From NCBI GenBank assembly GCA_039819065.1, contig JBCBSS010000037.1, positions 1-53,818 of the forward strand: DNA of 53,818 nucleotides, in the 5' to 3' direction. The notes under the pieces are model-generated. The model saw only the letters and a program-made list of their open reading frames with translations, was not told the origin of the DNA and did not search any database. Each line of letters begins with the position of its first letter. Within the stretch, counting starts at the first letter, position 1. Shown in pieces: positions 51,818 to 53,818 of the stretch. The DNA is from JBCBSS01 sp039819065 (GTDB lineage: Bacteria; Bacteroidota; Bacteroidia; Cytophagales; Cyclobacteriaceae). The translations under genes and the position numbers were made by a program.

Positions 51818-52747
51818 ATGAGTTATCAGGATTTGATAGACGCTTATTTAGAGAACGAAATGACAGCGGCGGAGAAGCTTAGCTTCGAGCAACAGCTTGG
51901 AGCTGACCCAAGTCTATCGAAAGAATTTGAATTCCAGAAAGAAGTTTTTGAGGGCATTAAAGAAGCTCGAAGGCAAGAACTCAAGAGTTTTCTGAACAGT
52001 GTACCCGTTGGTGGTGGTTTGACGATTGCAGGTGGTATGTCTTTGACAAAGCTGGCTGCCATTGCCATACTGATCACAGGTATTGGTTTTAGCATATACT
52101 ATTTTACCAATAAAGACGAAGAGAGCCAGCCTGAACTGGTCGAAAGTACAAGTTCGGAACCTTCAGAGGCTCCCACAAATCAAGAAGATAATTCTTCAGC
52201 TGTCGAGCAATTGGAAAGCCAGGAAAAATCCGATGACATAAATGAAAATGCAGAAGATAAATCAGTAACTTCTTCTACCGTTGAATCTGAAGAGATTCGA
52301 CGAAGAGATGAGGTAGATGAGAATACTTCAACTGAGGACGTGCAAGTGGCTGAACAAAAACAACCAGTAGCTCCTAATGGCTTAGGTGGTTTTGAAAATG
52401 AAAACACACAGGAGTCCGAAGACCCGGGAGCTATGCCGGGTGAAGTAGTTTCTGAAAAAAATACTTTCAGCCAGGCGACTATTTTAACTGAAACAGATAA
52501 TACTAATAAGAAATATACGTTTCATTATCAGTTTAAAAAAGATAAGCTTGTCCTGTACGGGGATTTCAGTAAAAGTATATATGAGTTACTTGAGTTTAAC
52601 TCGGGCACTGACAAAACCTTGTATTTGTATTATAGAGACCAGTTTTATTCTTTAAATCAAACTCAAGTGAAGATTACGCCGTTACAGGCAATAAAAGATA
52701 AAAGCCTTGTTCAGCAGTTGATGAAGATCAAGGATATTGAAGATTAA
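51818..52747 (+). CDS. Probable membrane anti-sigma factor
   Basis: A 309-residue protein whose N-terminus (DLIDAYLENEMTAAEKLSFE) is the typical short helical cytoplasmic domain of Bacteroidetes anti-sigma factors without a zinc finger. One membrane helix (LAAIAILITGIGFSIYYF, about 78-97) follows. The next 120 residues are a Ser/Glu/Asn-rich, low-complexity periplasmic linker, and the last 90 residues form a compact region (YTFHYQFKKDKLVLYGDFS). It sits 7 bases after the sigma gene. The pairing with that sigma is inferred from position and layout. What signal releases the sigma is unknown. Confidence 0.75.
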   Translation: MSYQDLIDAYLENEMTAAEKLSFEQQLGADPSLSKEFEFQKEVFEGIKEARRQELKSFLNSVPVGGGLTIAGGMSLTKLAAIAILITGIGFSIYYFTNKDEESQPELVESTSSEPSEAPTNQEDNSSAVEQLESQEKSDDINENAEDKSVTSSTVESEEIRRRDEVDENTSTEDVQVAEQKQPVAPNGLGGFENENTQESEDPGAMPGEVVSEKNTFSQATILTETDNTNKKYTFHYQFKKDKLVLYGDFSKSIYELLEFNSGTDKTLYLYYRDQFYSLNQTQVKITPLQAIKDKSLVQQLMKIKDIED

Positions 52748-52769
52748 CTTTTTCTACTCAATTTGAGAT

Positions 52770-52811
52770 AAGGCCTCTGTGTGTACCGCCTTCACGCAGT
52801 GGCTTTTCTCT
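52770..52811 (+). terminator. Terminator of the sigma/anti-sigma operon
   Basis: GCC-T-CTGTGTG and CACGCAG-T-GGC form a stem with one mismatch and one G-U, a 9-base loop and a TTTTCTCTTTT tail. It lies 26 bases past the anti-sigma stop. Confidence 0.6.
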
Positions 52812-52952
52812 TTTGAATCCCACTATTCCACCTGACCTTCTGAGCTCAATTCAACGCGCTAATCGACATTAGCCGTTTCAATTCCTCCTACCCTACTGCT
52901 TACCTTCTTATTAATCAAATCGAAATAGGCATAAATAATAGATGTTAATGTT

Positions 52953-52960
52953 TAAATTTG
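52953..52960 (+). promoter_or_regulatory. Candidate -7 element for ftsX
   Basis: TAAATTTG matches TAnnTTTG exactly, 17 bases before the GTG at 52978. The -33 region has no clear TTTG. Confidence 0.4.
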
Positions 52961-52977
52961 AGCTGGTTCTTTAGAAT

Positions 52978-53818
52978 GTGGAAAAATCTAATCAAGTAAG
53001 AAAGAAAAAACGGCTCGGTAGCTACCCATCTGTTAGCGTCGTTTTTAGCATCACACTAGCCTTAGCTGTAATAGGTCTATTTGGTCTGTTATTAATACAC
53101 ACCACCAAATTGACCACTGTTATCAAGGAAAACGTAGAGATACAGATATACCTACAAAAAGACATCACCCAGAATCAGCGGATTCAAATCCAAAAGACAC
53201 TTTCTTCTAAAGATTACACTCAAAAAAAAGGGGAAGAGATCCAGATACGGTTCATTTCAAAGGACGAAGCGGCAAAGGAGTTGATTGATGCTACAGGAGA
53301 AGATTTTTTGGATTTTTTAGGTGAGAATCCCTTGAAAGACGCCTTCGTGCTGAAGATAAAATCCGAATACTATGATAACACCAGCTTAAGTGAAATAAAA
53401 GCGGATATTGAAAAGATAAATGGTGTTTTTGAAGTAGAATACCTGGAAAAATTCATTGAATCAATCAACAAGAATACGTTGAACATCAGCATCTTTCTGT
53501 TAGCTTTCGCCGTAATCTTAATTTTGGCAGTGGTCATCTTAATAAACAATACGATTAAGCTGGCCCTCTTCTCTCAACGGTTCCTGATAAGAAGTATGCA
53601 ACTGGTAGGTGCTAAAAATGGCTTTATCCAAAAACCCTTTTTAATGAGGGCAAGCCTTTATGGTTTTATGGGCGGTGTATTTGCTATTTTACTATTAATA
53701 GGTTTGATATCATTCCTGAATAACTGGATCGAAGGCCTTCAGGAACTTCAAGAGCCAGAAAAAATATTGATATTGTTTGCAGGGTTGATCTTTGTAGGTG
53801 TATTGATCGGCTTCTTAA
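52978..53818 (+). CDS. ftsX: Cell division protein FtsX, truncated at the window edge
   Basis: The frame begins with GTG at 52978, two codons after an in-frame TAG (52972-52974), so the start is well bounded. It runs open to the last base, giving 280 residues and an incomplete C-terminus. The N-terminus has a basic patch and KRLGSYPSVSVVFSITLALA, the usual FtsX first membrane helix. A periplasmic loop of about 125 residues follows. Three more helices include ISIFLLAFAVILILAVVILI and the conserved QLVGAKNGFIQKPF segment. FtsX with FtsE activates peptidoglycan hydrolases through EnvC at the septum, and an EnvC-like protein is encoded at 26401-27597. Only about 10-15 residues are probably missing. 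Confidence 0.88.
   Translation, partial: MEKSNQVRKKKRLGSYPSVSVVFSITLALAVIGLFGLLLIHTTKLTTVIKENVEIQIYLQKDITQNQRIQIQKTLSSKDYTQKKGEEIQIRFISKDEAAKELIDATGEDFLDFLGENPLKDAFVLKIKSEYYDNTSLSEIKADIEKINGVFEVEYLEKFIESINKNTLNISIFLLAFAVILILAVVILINNTIKLALFSQRFLIRSMQLVGAKNGFIQKPFLMRASLYGFMGGVFAILLLIGLISFLNNWIEGLQELQEPEKILILFAGLIFVGVLIGFL

Noticed and set aside
1..53818. Search for tRNA, rRNA, CRISPR, insertion sequence or prophage genes
   Set aside because: No tRNA T-loop consensus in a cloverleaf context, regular spacer-repeat array, transposase, integrase or phage structural gene was seen by reading.

Overview
The window reads as chromosomal DNA of a Bacteroidetes bacterium, most likely a marine-type Cytophagales relative (Roseivirga/Fulvivirga-like). 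The phylum call rests on a complete SprA/Sov type IX secretion translocon gene, a separate type IX cargo protein with a C-terminal sorting domain, Bacteroidetes-restricted families (BT_3928-like, DUF1599, DUF4292, DUF4837), the gene order maeB-ruvA-sprA-gcvH-vanZ-tonB, and promoter cores of the form TTTG-N19-TAnnTTTG. The genus-level guess is inference. I see no rRNA, tRNA, CRISPR array, phage or transposase gene, and nearly all the DNA is dense housekeeping coding sequence.

Layout. 1-73: the first codons of a probable MarR regulator leaving the window on the minus strand, followed by a 455-base intergenic region with a perfect 17-base palindrome. 529-4982: purB, an SDR oxidoreductase and a WG-repeat protein. 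5495-8504 (minus): proS, then nfeD-floA, a membrane-microdomain pair. 8649-11730: a secreted Trp/Gly- and Arg/Ser-rich protein and a FadL-like outer-membrane barrel. 11740-13920 (minus): overlapping DUF1599, BT_3928-like and aroK genes, divergent from folP-cdaA (13940-15714). 15711-18421: glycine C-acetyltransferase with a small unknown gene, divergent from an SDR-type threonine dehydrogenase, together a threonine-to-glycine route. 18422-18877: an intergenic region with a nested, REP-like repeat and a potential pseudoknot. 18878-20023 (minus): a type IX secreted protein.

20539-30780 is a long plus-strand envelope run: enoyl-CoA hydratase, polysaccharide flippase, sugar nucleotidyltransferase, TPR protein, DUF4292 lipoprotein, EnvC-like murein hydrolase activator, TatA, GatA and an MltD-type transglycosylase. 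30881-43798 follows with a DUF4837 lipoprotein, maeB, ruvA, sprA, gcvH, a VanZ-like protein and TonB, ended by a strong bidirectional terminator. A large PilJ-like/HAMP/GAF/PAS sensor (minus) faces it. 46523-50628 holds pcm, an acyl-CoA thioesterase, a small unknown acidic protein and the membrane pyrophosphatase hppA. The window closes with a DUF2147 protein, an ECF sigma factor with its probable anti-sigma partner, and the start of ftsX running off the right edge.

Several genes contribute to cell-envelope biogenesis and secretion (SprA, TatA, TonB, EnvC, MltD, FtsX, flippase, FadL-like porin). EnvC and FtsX are functional partners in other bacteria. I find no obviously new multi-gene defence or mobile system. 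The best leads are the pseudoknot-capable repeat at 18561-18734, an attenuator-like leader before the sensor gene, the duplicated DUF1599 protein beside folP, the secreted Arg/Ser-rich protein, and a small protein that may resemble the polymerase III psi subunit.
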